Shown here: positions 41,455 through 55,110 of the stretch, piece by piece
Layout: each line of letters starts with the position of its first letter
How positions within the stretch are numbered: the first letter of the stretch is position 1
Assembly (NCBI RefSeq): GCF_963576545.1
Contig: NC_083647.1
Location: 7,977,007 to 8,041,006 of the forward strand
Reading direction: 5' to 3'
DNA: 64,000 nucleotides
DNA from: Limanda limanda
Taxonomy: Eukaryota; Chordata; Actinopteri; Pleuronectiformes; Pleuronectidae
Notes under the pieces: generated by a model
What the model saw: the letters and a program-made list of their open reading frames with translations, nothing else
Databases searched by the model: none
What the model was told of the DNA's origin: nothing
Translations under genes and position numbers: made by a program

Positions 41455-41473
41455 GGGAGGGAGGGAGGGAGGG
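41455..41473 (+). other. G-quadruplex-type run (five GGG tracts)
   Basis: Five GGG tracts separated by single A loops (GGGAGGGAGGGAGGGAGGG) exactly fit the pattern for a compact parallel quadruplex. The plus strand is the non-template strand for a plus-strand transcript; in the daam2 pre-mRNA (minus strand) this would be a CCCT tract. Confidence 0.8.
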
Positions 41474-41939
41474 AAAGAGGAGGAAGATCTGATAGTTACA
41501 ATAACACAGCCAAAGAAGTAAATGTTGCCATATCTCTAGTGAGGAGGCCCCTTATGGTGAATGCACTCTATTGACAAACACTGCTCTTTAAAGTGGGGCC
41601 GGTTGGGGCTCAACATTCTTCCATGTTTACCCTGTAAATAACCTAAAGTAAATTGTTAGGAACCCAGGAGGCTGTTGTAGAGCTCCACCAAATCATTTGA
41701 CCAGACCAACATAGTTCAATGGTAAATGACCACATTAAGGTAATCTGTTTTCAGCACAATCCACCACTACAAATACCATCTGCTAGGCATTAAACAGGGT
41801 GTCAGGCCGCTGAGGACATCTGGACTGTTAGCGTAGAAGAGGTTAGCATAATTTACTGAAGACTTGATCCTTTTGGAGACCCCATACTGAAAACTTTATC
41901 TAAATCGAATTTAGTTTTAAAACGAGGCTTACCTCCTTT

Positions 41940-43325
41940 TGGCAGTAGGTGGTGCTATCACTATACTAGACTAATCTGTTCAGGTCAAAAACACTTTTCT
42001 CTCTTCAGGTCGTATAAATTTCATCAAAGGATTCTATCATCACTGACACTGACATTAAAGCAAACTGACATTAAAGCAAACTGACAACAAATAATTATTT
42101 GCTTAATGAATCCTTTGAAGTGTTATTTTACAGAAACTCATTTGAGCTGTTTATATGTAAAGCAGCCAAGAACAGTTCATCAAAGTTTAAAACATGTCAC
42201 TTCCTGTAGCCAGCAAGTGGCGCTGTAATGATGAGTCAATACTGATATGGATCTGATCAGGGCATGTGAATGAGCTTTGAGGCTGAAAGAACAAAGCACA
42301 GAGGAGTTATAATAAATCCCTCTTTTTTTAGCGAATCATCGAAATGTCATGCCACACCACATTCACACCGTGTGATGAAATCATATATACCGAGGTAGAT
42401 ATCTCCATCTTGTTGAGATGATATTCACAGAACTTGAAGTTGATCTAATGAAAGCCCAAGGACAAGTTCATCGGACTTATTTGTTTGTCATGAAAAGACA
42501 AATGTCCCTATCGATTTTTGTACATGTCGGCCAATCTTAGTGCCGGGGCTTCACTTTAGGGGGCGCTAGTCAGTTATTTTGTCACGCCCATTCCTTAAAA
42601 CCATATATATATCTTCAGGGAGGTGCTGTTGTTACACAAATGTATTTTGAGGGAGACTGAAGCATGAATACTGAAGTTACAGCAATTTCGTGTTAATGGC
42701 AAATTGATGAACTTTGATGCCACGCCACTAATATGGCGTTTGACGAAAAGTCACATTAATCTTATGCCATTATCAATGTCTTGAGACACTTTTGACACAG
42801 TTCTACATTGTTGCAGTCAATGATGAGGAGGAATACTTCCAAGTGTAAGATGTTCCAAAAACAAGACAATTCCTGTTGCCACAAGGGGGCGCTGTGATTC
42901 TTATTATAATTTCTGTGTAGATGACATCAGGCCGGGACTCTAGTCTTACATGTCTAGTTTGGAGTCGATTGCACCATGTATGTCTGAGATACAGAACATC
43001 GTGTTTGATGGCCTGTGATCAAACTTTTACGCCAGGTGTATCATGACTAGACTTTTTTTTTTGTCTAGTCATGATACACCTGGGCTACGATTTTTGTGAA
43101 GATCGGTGAAAGCTAACTGAGGGGCTTTTCCTTAGATGGCGCTGTTGAGCCATTTTGCCACGCCCATTTCAAATTACTCCAGAATACAATTACTTTTTGG
43201 GGTTTTGAATTTCCTGCAAACTTTGGTAAGAATTTGAGCATGTCTAGGCCCTGAAAAAGCCCAAAAGGGAAATACAAGTCCTTAGAAATACAAAAGAGCC
43301 TCCCACCGTAGGTGCTCGGGCCCTA
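41940..43325. repeat. GGCGCT-rich interspersed repeat block
   Basis: The motif GGCGCT or its variant GGTGCT recurs at about 41951, 42219, 42562, 42888 and 43138 with spacings of 250-343 bp. Flanking phrases recur as well: CTTCCTGTAGCC / TTCCTGTTGCC, CACGCCCATTCC / CACGCCCATTTC and GCCACACCAC / GCCACGCCAC. This indicates diverged, tandemly arranged units. The block ends with CCGTAGGTGCTCGGGCCCTA, an end that I recall from a fish repeat. A perfect hairpin interrupts it at 43032-43083. Confidence 0.6.
43032..43083. repeat. Perfect 21-bp inverted repeat with T10 loop
   Basis: The left arm at 43032-43052 (CCAGGTGTATCATGACTAGAC) and the right arm at 43063-43083 are exact reverse complements, separated by ten T residues. 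The structure lies within the older GGCGCT-rich repeat block. It is not an RNA gene that I recognise. Confidence 0.95.
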
Positions 43326-46300
43326 AAAAGCCAAGAGATTTGTTGTCAGTTTGGCAATGGGGACAAATTCTACTCAGTTTTCAAGCAAGAGAGGTTCTCT
43401 TGTTAAAGAGAAGATGGGTGAAATTTGTCAAAACAAAGCCCCATGACTCCAGACATAGCTATTGAAAACCACTAGCTGCCCAACCCAACATGTCAAGATA
43501 ATTCAATCTAAAGCATAATGACGAGCTCTTTGTTAACAAAATCTATTTCCTGGAGGGTCAGTTGGGCAGTTGATTACGGTCGCAGGTCAAAGGTCACCTT
43601 TCACCACAGCTAACGATACGTGGAGTCTAATCTTAACAAAAACATAGGTCTGATAGCTACATCTTTAAGGCTGCTTTCAGTGAGCCGACATGAGAATACA
43701 GCAGGAAAATAAACATTGCCTTTAGCAGCAGCGTTTCTAAGTAAATTCCTGCCCCCTGCATGCTATACCCCTATGCCACCCCTCGCCTCAAACTTTCTGT
43801 TGTTTTGAAGATGTCTGACTCAGACAATATCCTGCTATGTTCGTCATAAGTGAAAAGGCAAACTCTTTGAAAAATGGCTTTACATTTTACAAAGCTTCTT
43901 TCCACAATTCCTTGTTGGAGTTTTGGCAATTTAGAGCACAGAATAACCCAAAACGTCATTCACTAGGACCCTCAAATCTTTAACACACCTGGTTGATCCA
44001 AAAGCAGAATCCCTCAGAGGGATCTGATGGCTTCCCGTTTGGATTGTGCCGTTTCTGCAGTCAAGTGTTCAATCACATATTTCACTGTCTTTAACACGAG
44101 CCAAAATTTCTCAGTGTTTTGCTGTGTGATTGATGTCCCTCCACTGGAAATCTAAAGGTTACATCTTGAGAAAATGTGGCATGCGAGCCTCCTTTCGAGT
44201 GGGTCGGCAAAAGTCTTCAAACTTCCTTTTATAGAAGTAACCCCCTCTAAGCTGGATATCATAGCCATTATAAATAAGAAGCTGGAATGCAGAAGGGGAA
44301 AAAAATAAACATCCGAGCTGCTCCTTTATCTGCACCCAGCTGTGCAGTTCAGGGGCCAATCCTTGGAGATGATGTCATGCTGGCATTGCTTTACTGTTAA
44401 AATAGTTTTCCTATAATTTCTGTAATTCATTCAGTGAATGGCAAGCAGACTCTAGTAAATACAGCTTTTGAATAAAGGTCACATAACCTTCAAAGCACTA
44501 AATGCAATGAATGCCAACTGTCCCGTGGTGAGAGTATCAGTGAATCCATAGCAAACTCAACTGGCCCGCTGTGACTACAGGCATATCCAGGGAATGATCT
44601 ACCTACATAGACGTGTCTAGCTGGTAATTTGAGGTTCAGTCACAGTGGTCAGTCATGTCCACTGGAATGGTGTAGACAGGCCACAAGGTCCAAACAGATC
44701 TTCTAAGAAATTGACAGACATTTTCAAGGGTACTTAAATGAGTAGACCTCAAGGTTTATTTATGGTTTGAGGAGTGCCGGTGAGCGAGGACTGACGGAGG
44801 AACATCTCCAGGTTCAGCTTTCCAACATTAAGTCAGACGCACAGTGAATCTGAGATGCGGAGGTGAGGGGGAAACCTGCAGCCGGGAGAACACAGGGGAC
44901 TGACGCACTGGAGATTTGATAAACGATTCCATATGCGCTCTACATCCCAAGTGAAAGAGCCGCTTTGTGCTCAGCGAGGTAGCACACTCCCAAGTCCCAA
45001 GTGCACCCCCTCTTTCCCTTTCCCTTCCATCTATTAACAAAAACCTATCTGGCCTTTTCTCGGTAGCTCAGGATAATACTGGCCAAGTGTAGGGGGCAAG
45101 AGTAAGGGGTTTGGATGCCCGAGTCCCAACCCTCCATCCTGCAGCCTATTTTGACAGGAGCTAATTGCCTGTGACTTCATGGAAACGTGGGCCTGAAACA
45201 ACCATTGCATTGAGTTAGATGTCTGGAGGTTAGAGGAGGGATGAGGGTAAAAGGGACAAGATTGGGGGAAAAGCAGGGTGATGTAGGGGGGAGCGAGCAG
45301 TCAGGAGGTGAAGACACATTGTGATACTCTCTACCTCCATTAACCCCCCCGTGCAACAATCTCTTGCAGTGATGGGGAAATAATTCCTCAAGACTTTAAA
45401 GAGGTAATCTTGCATCTGCTCCCTGCGTGTTTCTCCCTGATATGACTGAAGAACCTATCAACCAGTCATCATACACACACTCAATGCAAACACCACAAGC
45501 TTCCCTAATAGAATGAGAACAGGGCATGGTGAAATTACTTCCCAATTCATACCAGTGGTGGAAACACGCAAGCCTAATCAGGAAGGCACTGAGCTACTGT
45601 TTCCAAAAACACTACAATGGCATGGAGCCATTGTCAAAGCCCACTTAACAATGATATATTGTAGAGAACTGAACTTGAGGTGTTTATTCTATGATTAAGT
45701 ATCTGAGGTCGATGAGATGTTAATTAACCGAATGACTGTGTGGTTTCTTTAAACAGTGCGTGTGTGGTGAGAGGAAATTCGATAACAGGGACATATTGAA
45801 GAGGAGGAAAAAGAAGGAGGGATGGTGGATGAATGCAAAGTGTCTAGTACTGTACAATCGCCACACTAACAGTGTGCTACCACTAGGGGTTGTTCGTCCC
45901 ATGAAAGTTTATGCTTCTATCCATCTGTCCAGAGGTCGACCCAGGCCAAGCAACTGTTGACATTTTACTCAAAGTACACATCCGTAATTGCTTCCGCAGC
46001 AGGTGACCTACAACTCAATGCTGAGTCTGAACGTTTCCTGTGTAAACACAAATGGAACTCCAACGCTGCTTTGTGAACGTGTTGCCCACATCACACATCC
46101 TATGGCCCCAGCGTACGATGCAAGAGCTACGTGAAGCGGCAGAGAAAAAATAAAACCCTTGCAGATATTCAGATTAATAGGATGAGGTGCCAGCACATGT
46201 ACACTCAGATGATATCACTGGCTTCTTCACACCTGGGTAAAGCCCAGACTGATCTGATGCAAATGGGTTCCAGCAAACCTGGGCATTCCTGCCACGCTGC

Positions 46301-49300
46301 ACTTCCTCTCCAACTCAGGTTCTTCACAGCAGACAACAACCTCACGTCTATATCGAAGAAACCAAGCAGAACTTTTTGCAACCACTCATCAACAGGTCCT
46401 GCTCAATGAATACCTGTAGACAGGACGTGTTCTACAGGAGTTCACTTCAGGCCACTGTATGGAGTTAGAAAGATTTCATTATAATATTTTTTTACTTGCG
46501 GACAAAATAGAATAAATGTTAAATGTTGGAGGTATTTTTGACTAAACCTGAAATAAGCATGGCCAAATCTGTCTTTAACCACGTTCCCATAAAATCAACC
46601 ATATCATACTCTCCAGGAATGTTACAGAGGAGAACATGCGGTGCAGTGTTAAGATCTTTGTGTATTTTCCAACTTCCAGCGTCCAAACTTTAAAACCTTT
46701 CCATTCTTCTAGAAAAAGCCAGTTATTCAAATATATAAATCAAGTTTATGATCCAAGTTGTTTCACAGTGACTCTTTTCGGGCATTGGATGACCCCCTAA
46801 CTATCCTTGCAGTTTTTAGGGTGCTTCTGTGCACATGTACAGTTTATAGTTCCAGAGGACGACAGGCAGCAGTAAACACACTGTTTATGTTCCATTTTAA
46901 ACCTTTCTTTTCTGAGATATGGCTCTGCATATGCACGCAGCATAAGTGCAATTCATGGCTCAAAAATACAGTTGCCTCCTGCTGCAAAAACAAATATGCA
47001 CACACCACACTGGTTTCACTTCTTTTGACATACTGTACTCATAAATGAAAGTGCTATTAAAGTGCTGCGTGACCACTTGTGACTGAGGACGGGGATGCGA
47101 GGAGGAGGAGGAGGGCTTTTAACAGATGCAACACTGTGTCTGGTGTAGGATTATACCCTCACACAGCTAATTACTCCCAGACGCCTTCGCTGTGTGCCAG
47201 AAGCCCTGCACAGATACAGTAAGTCAGCACGCTGCCTGCCTATCCACCGCACGAAGGGAAGAGTGGGCTGCAGCGGAGACAGGCAGGAGGCGGTGGGCCT
47301 GTGCTGTGGCCACTCTGCGTGTCAGTGATGGCTTCAGAGAGGAAGGAAGAAGAAACAGAAGAGCGTTATTAGGTGAATTGTAAGGTTGCAAGTGCTGCAC
47401 GATGTGGCGTCAAGACGATGTGATGATTACTTGGCTGTGGTTTTAAAAGTCACATTTGGACCACATACAATGTAAATCTGAGTCCAAAGAGCCTCTGGCA
47501 AATCATGCACAGAATCTGTGACTTGGCTGCAGATATGCATTAACATTAAAGACTGCAAAAAGAAAAAACGGAGCAACATGTCGTCCCTGCAGCAAACACA
47601 TGCCTCCGGCCCACCTCAGTTCCTGCCCAGTACTGCCCACAGCCTTCTCACCTTGTGGCCCCAGCAGACAGAGGCCTCCGCCAACCAAAACATCTGAACT
47701 TGCTGGAAGTCAGTAAACCTCTACCTCGGTGACTGGTCAAGAACAATGGCTCCCGTCTTTCTCCCTGCTGGCAACCCCTCTTAAACCTTTGACTGGGCAC
47801 AGACCAAAACCATGTGTGGCCGCTCAGCTACCTGGTCTCACACACGCAGAGCTGAGCAGGGTTTCCAGGCATCCTTCCGCCCACAGGCACACAACCAGCG
47901 GTTCTTCACCTTCCGCCCAGTCAGCAGGGCCACGGCCAGGAGCCGAACACCTCAACCCAGTGGCCTTGTAGCTCTTGGATACCAGACTTATTTTTTTTAT
48001 CCCCCCTCCCCTCTGAGAACACACAGGTAGCTGGACAAGGATTATGCACTATAGTCAAAACAGGGGGCTTAAAAATACTCCAGCCAAATTGCTGGAGCAG
48101 CTGCTCTGGTCAGACTTGAGAGTCAACAGACAAATAACACTGTTTTATATTTATGATTTTACATGCTAGAAGCTGAGTCTTTGAAAAAGCTTAAAGCGTA
48201 TTAAAAGCTCAGTGGAGTGAAGCTCTGCTTAGAGACATACAGCTGACTCCAGTGGGGGGGCTTTTCAATAAATCCATCCAACGCTGACATCCATTAACAC
48301 CAGTCTGGGGTTCAGTGGGCAGCATGTAAAGTATGTGCATTACACATTGTTCAAAATTCCCCCAGCGGCCTTACATGGACAAATCCTGCAAGCCACTTAC
48401 TCCCAATGGATTAGCATGATTAAAGTGTCGTTTCTATTCCATTCCAATCCTTTCACCCATAATCGTCGCTTTTATTTTTTCTTATATCTCTGAACTGCGG
48501 CCAAATAGCCCAGGATCACTGTGGCTTTACTTGATGCTCCCAAGCAGCACAGTCTTGATCCAGTAGGAGGAATGTAGCAGATGCAGAGTCCTCCTTTGGG
48601 CAAAGCTGTGTGGGTGTGGAGGAGGGGATGATTTTGTGCTTAGCATGGTGCTGTGCTTGTAAAGCCTCAACAACTGGCCAAGAGGACCCAATACCGCATC
48701 TCTGCCAGATGTTGAGCTAAATAGCTCTTGATGCCTTCCCAGCAGCGTGGGTTTTAAGAGCTATGGATGCCCTGAAGACTACAAGCATTTACCTCAATTC
48801 TCCTGATTAGAAATGCGGAATATTGTGTTTTATGTGGAACAGAACAATTTGGGAAACTGACGTGAGAGCTCAGGCTTCAGCAGGCAGCACTGTCCACATT
48901 TTTCTCCAGCGTTTAGACAGCCGAGTTGTGAAGAGACGTGCTCTCCTGTTACACAGAGAAAAGACTTTGACACGTTGATGACTGGATGTAGAGCACAACA
49001 TGAACATTTGTTCCAGCAATATTTAGCACAAGAGAATAGGAATATCTGCCCACTGCAAGAAGTATCAACCATCATGAGTAGTTTAATCTCATATTGTGCT
49101 AATAGTCTGTATTTGTATAGCACTTTATCTAGTCTTGATGACCATTTCAAGCACTTAACAGCACAGCTTTGCCAATGGATACTGGACGACCCAATCTACC
49201 AAGCCCTATAAATATAAACTAAACATGTGTACATTTTAATTTTAATATTGTGTAAACATGAACATTTACACAAAAAATACAATTACTTCCAATTACTCCT

Positions 49301-49899
49301 GATTCTGCAATTTTTTTCCATAAATCTTTTGTTTTCTAACTTCAACTAAAAAAAAACATGGAAACAGGATAAACTACTTAGACAGCAGCTCAATACAACT
49401 GAAAAAACTTTGACTTGATTTGAAAAAGACTTAAATTGTAAGACTACAGAGCTTTTTCCTTCTCTCGTTTTTTGCAGCGTGCGTGAAGCAGCCACTGAAG
49501 ACAGGGCTGCGGAGGGGACGCAGCGCCCTCTTTGGACAACTGCAAGAACTACTGTCTTTTCCTTCAGCCCGACACCGAGGTCAAATGCATTGCGCACCAT
49601 GTGAAGGCTGAACACACACCCGTCAACATCCGAAAAAACACTCAAGGGAAATAACCAAAACCTAGATTTATCTTGTCATCAAGCGTCGAATCCACAGAAG
49701 AGGATGGTGGAACACAGACATGCGCAAAGCTGCGTTTAAATCACGTCGTATGGTGAATAAATGTCGGTGAATAACACGTTTTTTAGATGATACTGGGTTC
49801 CTGATCGTTTCCTCCTGTGACGTGAACACGTTCGGAGCACTGTCAGGCTGCATCTCAGGTGCTGCCTGTTAATTGGGTAAAAAACGCAGCAGCCACACT

Positions 49900-50360
49900 C
49901 ATCACAGTTTCGCCCTTAATTGTGTTATTTTTAAATTGACCGTTATCAACGGCAGCCGACACCAACAGCCCTTAGATTAATTCCGATGATGAACAGTTCT
50001 ATTACGTCTGATCTCAGTGATATAACATCCAGTGGATGTCTCCCTCCGCAGAGAGAAACCCGGTGAGCACCATCACACGCCACCGCTCGCTCCTGATCGG
50101 ATCTGCTGCGGACACACATGCACTCACCTCCGGCGTCGTCACAGAGAAACAGCTCGGATGGCGGCGGTGATGATGATGATGATAATAATCCCTTGTCGCT
50201 GTCACCGGGCGAGCGCTGACGGAGTCTCTGGATGAACAGAGCCGATGGCCCTCGGTGGCTGTGCGAGGCTGTTCATTCAGCTGAGTGATGGTGGAGAGAG
50301 GAGGAACTGACGAGTCGCTCACAACAGCGGCACCACGCCTCCCTCTTAAAGCTGCCGCGC
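49900..50360. promoter_or_regulatory. daam2: CpG-rich promoter region of daam2
   Basis: CpG dinucleotides are dense across this interval, for example GGCGTCGTC, GGCGGCGGTG, GGGCGAGCGCTGACGG and GCCGCGC, compared with the CpG-poor surroundings. The interval overlaps the predicted non-coding exon 1 and its donor. I infer a CpG-island-type promoter; the exact start site is not determinable. Confidence 0.55.
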
Positions 50361-50400
50361 ACTCACTCATTGTGCACTGTGCGTGTGAGCGTGTGTGTGT
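50128..50400 (-). other. daam2: daam2 candidate non-coding exon 1
   Basis: Minus-strand sequence through this CpG-rich block ends in GACGCCGGAG|GTGAGTG, a perfect consensus donor, with the boundary at 50128/50127. It contains no long frame continuing into exon 2, so it would be a 5' UTR exon. It is the only CpG-rich block with a consensus minus-strand donor that I found upstream of exon 2. The 5' limit (about 50400) is a guess from the TATA-like site at 50427-50434. The pairing with exon 2 is inferred from splice-site quality and strand, without transcript evidence. Confidence 0.55.
50202..50276 (-). promoter_or_regulatory. Upstream ORF of 24 codons in exon 1
   Basis: An ATG at 50276-50274 opens a frame of 24 residues beginning MNSLAQPPRAIG and ending at a TGA at 50204-50202, all within the predicted exon 1. 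With the MPPR frame in exon 2 it would give the daam2 leader two upstream ORFs. Its context (CTGA before ATG) is moderate. Translation is inferred only. Confidence 0.4.
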
Positions 50401-50426
50401 GCGTGTGCGTGTGTCTGCCTGGTGAG

Positions 50427-50434
50427 GTATATAC
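50427..50434 (-). promoter_or_regulatory. TATA-like element upstream of exon 1
   Basis: GTATATAC, a palindrome, sits upstream (on the minus strand) of the CpG-rich exon 1 and just inside a GT-rich stretch. If used it would place a start near 50400. CpG-type promoters often lack a TATA box, so this is weak. Confidence 0.2.
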
Positions 50435-50464
50435 ATCAGACATGACAGGTCCCATGTTTTCACT

Positions 50465-51545
<1,081 letters not shown>

Positions 51546-53022
51546 TATATATAGATAGAAGGATGAACGATAAAGAAAGTGGAATTTATATTCTTGGATT
51601 TGCCCCCTGATCTGGAGCCACACCTACCTTGTACCCTTACCTCTGGTTTTCGATGGTTATTTTGTCCCTTCCATTGCTAATGATTGAACCAACTCCAGTG
51701 AAGTTAAAGCACCCTATAGAGCAGAATATCATTTTGGCAATTCATTTTTGATTAGTATTGTAATATCACAGTAAACAACCATGTCAAATAATGGCCACAA
51801 ATCCTGCTACAGCCATAAATATATATTTGAGTATTTAGTGTTTACTTTTAGTTTTAGTTCAATTTAGTTTTTATCAGGTTAAATGAACTGCAGGTTTCAT
51901 GTTTGCGTCTGAAATAAGGTCCAATAAAGTTTTCTCAAACATAAAGTGAGGGTCTGGAAGGCCCAGCTGCTTAGCATTTAATCCTCTGAAATATGAAGAA
52001 ACAGTATGACTGGCTGTGTTTTGATCTCTCCGCAGCCCATAATCCTTCATTAATTGCAAATTCTGGGCATCCACTTTGACCTGGGCTCAAACACGGACAT
52101 CAATACTAATCACATGTGTTTGAGAGTGAAACAAGCCCTGCTGTGATGTGTGGTGCATGAGTGTACGAGATAATTCCTCAGTTAGAAATTGCTTTGCCGA
52201 AGGTCAGTAAACAGGACGTTGAGTGTTGAAGGAGAGAACTTGGTGGCCTGAACTGAACCCGTCCCAATCCGTCACTCGAACCGAGAAGGTGCAGAATCAT
52301 TCCCACCCAGGAGACTTCTTCTCTCAATGGAATGGGGCCACAGATTGTAAGACAGATGTCTGCCAGTTAAACGTGTTAACGTCACAAAATAATAATGTTT
52401 AGAGCATGGCAAGCCACCAAGGCATAAACCTAGCAATGTTTCCTGTCAACAGAAGAAAATGATGACCTCATAATTTACTTTAACAACAAGCAACAACAAC
52501 CTAAACTGGCAACAGAAGCCGTTCAAGCACACTTCCCTTCACTACACAGCCTGTGAAAACAGTTTATAACATCTGTGGCTCTGGAGGGTCGAGCATTCTT
52601 GGAGCTTGTTTCATAAATATCGGTAGAAAACGACCTGAGAGGTCATCACTGCTCAGGTTCTTTTAAATCTTTTATTATGAAACATCATAGACTCTATAGA
52701 GTTTTAATTGAATACAAATTTCTGGGCACTGATTTTAGATGTTAATAAGAGCCTGTAGCAATGTTGCATTTATGAGGTGACAAAATAAAAGCAGACACAT
52801 TTCTGCTGTACCTGCATGGTTTGACATTCCTTAAATTCCTTTAACCTGTTGGTCCAACAGCATTTCCACAGTTTTAAACCTGACACGTTCACACTGTCAT
52901 ACAGAACAGTGTGGTGAGGGTTCCATTGACCCGCAAATCATCATGGATATTCTGAAACCGATTGTATTTGTGACTTATAAAACTGAAGGATACTTTGTGA
53001 TTTCAGGATTCTTCATTGAGTA

Positions 53023-53064
<42 letters not shown>

Positions 53065-53590
53065 ACTTCTAGCAATGTTCAAAGACACTTTGCATAGTGT
53101 AAAAAACAGGAAGCAAATAAAAGTTAATAGCTAAAATATAAAATAAACATCATGGTCACACATTAAGATATAAGCTACACATCATAAGCACACATTAAGA
53201 GCAGTTCAGACAGAGTTGAGATGTTAGGAGTGATGGCGGCTCACCCTGTCAAAGCCGGGATGATATTATCCAGTGGAAGCCAGTGATTCAGCCCATGGGA
53301 GAAAACCAAGACGCAGGCCTCTATTAATCTTCACAATTTGGCAAAACTGACGGGAGGTCAAATCTATAATCCACAGCAGATACTATATCATAGGGGAGGT
53401 AGATATATGTCAGATAATGATCCTCAGTCAGTAACTTTAACCTGAGACTTTTAGCCTGACCACCAAAACACACAGTCAGCTTATAGACACACACACACTC
53501 ACACACACGCACACACAAAGTTCTGTCTCTATGACTCCAGTTTCTAACATTAAATTGACTTACATTCAGGAAACTTGCACTAGCCTTAAC
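51546..53590. other. Upstream intergenic DNA, no gene seen
   Basis: Between the tetranucleotide array and the telomere-like tract I see no exon with splice sites and no recognisable protein similarity. The only distinctive content is a (TG)19 run at 53026-53063. KIF6 is the 5' neighbour of DAAM2 in human, as I recall, so I looked for a kinesin motor start on the plus strand; none was found here. Confidence 0.5.
53026..53063. repeat. (TG)19 microsatellite
   Basis: This is a perfect TG dinucleotide run of 38 bp, a simple-sequence repeat in the intergenic DNA upstream of daam2. Confidence 0.97.
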
Positions 53591-54030
53591 CATAGTTACT
53601 ACGTAACTTATATAAACCTAATTTAGACCTCAACCTAATCTTACCCTAACCATAACCCTAACCTTAACCTTAACTTTAAGTTTGAACCTTAAACTAAACC
53701 TAAACCTAATCCTCAACCTCAACCTCAACCTCACCTTACCTTACCTTACATAATATAACCTTAACCAAACCTTTAATTAGGTAAACATTAGGTTTAGGTT
53801 ATGGTTAAGGTTAAGGTTAAGGTTAAGGTTAACCTAAACCTAAACCTAAACCTAAACCTAAACCTAAACCTAAACCTAAACCTAATCTTAAACCTAAATA
53901 TTACCTAAAACATGTCTTCACTTTAAACTTAATGATTTCCTTTATATGAACTTGCTTTTGTCCCCATGAGGAAGACAAGTCCCCATAAAGTGACTGTGTA
54001 AACAGATTCAAGTCCTCACAACATGAGTAT
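53455..54030. repeat. Telomere-like hexamer tract within a fish interspersed repeat
   Basis: CA-rich sequence is followed by degenerate AACCTT/AACCTA hexamers (about 53640-53765). A short GGTTAAGG-type stretch in the opposite strand sense follows (about 53800-53831), then about nine perfect CCTAAA units (53832-53883). The segment ends with CCCCATGAGGAAGACAAGTCCCCATAAAG and TCCTCACAACATGAG, phrases I recall as flanks of a common fish repeat. A related tract lies at 57640-57900. Confidence 0.7.
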
Positions 54031-54859
54031 TACCAGGATCACTTATCTTAACCCTTCTGTTGTTGGGGGACAAATAGACATATTGGCTGGGGTCCAAAAT
54101 ACAGAAACATCACATATCTAGCACATGATGTCAAAGTGAACAGTGTTAGATGCTACCAGTATTTTTCCAGTGAAACCAGTGAGTGCGGATGTCTATCCAT
54201 GGCTCAGAGTTAGTTGCTCTGGTTCTTCAGGGAGACTATTTGGAATTCTTTTTAAATCTTGGATTTTCAGATCTTGTAAAGGGAAAGGCTTCTGGGACAT
54301 GCTGCTCTCGTGTCCAGGCAGACAAATCAAGCACACCTTAAACCATTTAAATAAATTGACACCATATAGCTGCCTTTATATCCAGGCTCAAGTCCGGGCC
54401 AACAGTAACAGATCCAGTTACAGGAGGACTCTCGCAGCCTCTATCACACAGGAGCCGGGTTGTTTGTAGACAGGCTCGATTTGACGGAGCTGCGGATGTG
54501 AAAAGGTCCAGTCAACACCTCAGGATCTCAGGGGTGTCTGGGAGGAAAGAAGTGGTGCTAACTGAATTCACACATGTCCACTTAGTGTGCACATACACAC
54601 GGAACAGATGCACATGGAACAGGGAAGTGTAGGGATTTGTGATCAGAATATCTCAGGCTGGTTTCAATCCAAACTGTTCTTTTGTTTTTTTTTACTTTAA
54701 CTGACTATTCCCTAAACCTAATTAAAGTGCAATATTGGATATGTGGAGTAGACTTTTCTAAACATGGGACCACTTATTTTGTAAACTACAGGTAAGGATC
54801 TAAGATTTCACATAAAAGCTTATCCGCCAAAGGAGTTATATTTTTTCGAATGCAGTAGG

Positions 54860-55110
54860 GGTCAGAGTAGAATCCATAACATTTTAGTACATATCCAGGA
54901 TTTCTTTTCACCTCTTTTAATATTGCGAGATAAGGCATTTTGCTATAGTTTGGATCTTTCTGAGAATTATTCATTGATTGTGACCCAAAAATAGGCATAG
55001 GACTGATATTTATGAAACTTGGTGCTGATCCAGATAATTAGGTCATAAGGTGACTCTTAAGCCTTGGCAGAGGTAGGAGCTCCCCTGAGTGCCATTCAAG
55101 TTTAATATCA
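54860..55110 (+). repeat. Fish interspersed repeat, copy 1
   Basis: The phrases GCGAGATAAGGCATTTTG, GGACTGATATTTATGAAACTTGGTGC and CCTTGGCAGAGGTAGGAGCTCCCCTGAGTGCCATTC occur in this order. A diverged copy with the same order of phrases lies at 61500-61690, so a shared repeat origin is supported within the window. The family is not named. Confidence 0.6.

Larger units (their letters stand above)
12398..50127 (-). other. daam2: daam2 intron 1 (about 37.7 kb)
   Basis: This intron is bounded by the exon 1 donor GAG|GTGAGT (50127 downward) and the exon 2 acceptor at 12399-12398. A long first intron after a non-coding first exon is common in formin genes, and such introns often carry enhancers. 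I find no nested gene that I can support. Supported contents are listed separately: a tandem duplication, a hAT element, a Tc1 relic, a GGCGCT-rich block, interspersed repeats, simple repeats and candidate regulatory motifs. The stretches between them (12.4-15.6, 17.3-20.5, 21.1-25.7, 28-33, 33.4-36.6 and 43.4-49.8 kb) show nothing recognisable beyond chance open frames. Extra untranslated exons inside it cannot be excluded. Confidence 0.65.

Noticed and set aside
50014..50463. 149-codon minus-strand open frame across exon 1
   Set aside because: It runs through the predicted donor at 50127 and into promoter sequence and is low complexity in places (His and Arg-Thr runs). It is best seen as a by-product of the CpG-rich region.
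53640..53900. True interstitial telomere (TTAGGG)n
   Set aside because: The units are CCTAAA and AACCTT variants, not the vertebrate CCCTAA hexamer, and they lie inside a dispersed fish repeat.
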